NCBI GenBank assembly: GCA_017555685.1
Contig: JAFZFW010000038.1
Coordinates: forward strand, 1 to 5,887
Length of the DNA: 5,887 bases
Source of the DNA: Methanocorpusculum sp.
GTDB lineage: Archaea > Halobacteriota > Methanomicrobia > Methanomicrobiales > Methanocorpusculaceae
Direction: 5' to 3'
Shown piece after piece: positions 5,632 through 5,887 of this stretch. The stretch's first letter is position 1; each line of letters opens with the position of its first letter. The position numbers were made by a program, and so were the translations under genes. A model generated the notes under the pieces. It was not told the DNA's origin. It saw only the letters and a program-made list of their open reading frames with translations, and searched no databases.

Positions 5632-5887
5632 ATGAATGAAACAGCAAAAAATGAAATGCGGAACTACCTGTCCGCCGCAGGCTTCTTTGTTTTTGTTCTG
5701 TCATCTTTAATTGTAGCAGTACAATTATTAGGCAAAGGAACTGCAGGTTTTTCCCAGACAGCACAGACTGCAGACATCATCCTCAGTGTTCTGCTCCTGT
5801 TAATCGGCACTCTTCTTGCAGTTCTTGGAAAGCGTGATTTAACCTCCATCAGCTTCCTGATGCTTGGTTCGATTAAACTTCTCATGA
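5632..5887 (+). CDS. Small integral membrane protein, family not recognised (3' end cut by window edge)
   Basis: The frame opens at ATG 5632 and runs to the right edge with no stop, giving 85 residues. GGAG at 5621-5624, 7 nt before the ATG, is the best Shine-Dalgarno site in the window and supports the start. After a short polar N-terminus (MNETAKNEMRNY) come hydrophobic segments at about 13-33 and 48-66, joined by a polar loop (GKGTAGFSQTAQTAD), then GKRD at 67-70 and a third hydrophobic segment beginning near 72. The loop-and-helix pattern is faintly like the GPR1/FUN34/YaaH (SatP acetate transporter) family, but the NPAPLGL signature is missing from the visible part, so I do not assign it. 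The long upstream region with palindromes suggests regulated expression. Confidence 0.75.
   Translation, partial: MNETAKNEMRNYLSAAGFFVFVLSSLIVAVQLLGKGTAGFSQTAQTADIILSVLLLLIGTLLAVLGKRDLTSISFLMLGSIKLLM

Noticed and set aside
5407..5662. 11-nt direct repeat TGAAATGCGGA at 5407-5417 and 5652-5662
   Set aside because: One copy is within coding sequence of the membrane protein, flanks do not match, and an 11-nt repeat in this AT-rich region can easily be chance.

Overview
The window reads as chromosome of an archaeon, most likely a methanogen of the Methanomicrobiales type (inference, moderate confidence). Clues are the mix of families (a RimK-type ATP-grasp alpha-L-glutamate ligase resembling those that glutamylate methanogen cofactors, a COG3603-type ACT protein, and a sugar nucleotidyltransferase with the archaeal-looking N-terminus MKACIMCGGEGTRLRPLT), weak or absent Shine-Dalgarno sites before most genes, and TATA-like boxes upstream. 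No rRNA, tRNA, CRISPR array, transposase or phage gene was seen.

Layout. Positions 1-3921 hold four minus-strand genes. Read in transcription order they are a hemolysin III/PAQR-type membrane protein (3921-3244), an NDP-sugar nucleotidyltransferase with a left-handed beta-helix tail (3194-2016), a complete neurotransmitter:sodium symporter (NSS) family transporter (2013-676), and a second, closely related NSS transporter cut by the left edge (674-1). The last three are separated by only 2 and 1 nt and are almost certainly one translationally coupled operon. A 91-bp divergent intergenic region (3922-4012) separates them from a plus-strand ACT-domain protein (4013-4396). That gene converges, with one base between stop codons, on the minus-strand RimK-type ligase (5201-4398). 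A 430-bp AT-rich intergenic region (5202-5631) follows, then the start of a plus-strand small membrane protein (5632 to the right edge).

The genes look mostly like housekeeping functions: sugar-nucleotide formation for surface glycans, sodium-coupled amino-acid uptake, probable cofactor glutamylation, and an amino-acid-sensing ACT protein. The least expected content is non-coding. The 5202-5631 region contains three ATCCT-N8-AGGAT palindromes (one degenerate) at 117-118 bp intervals. A pair of GTAAT-N6-ATTAC palindromes exactly 21 bp apart lies directly upstream of the nucleotidyltransferase. Both look like binding sites for dimeric regulators. No obviously new multi-gene system was found.
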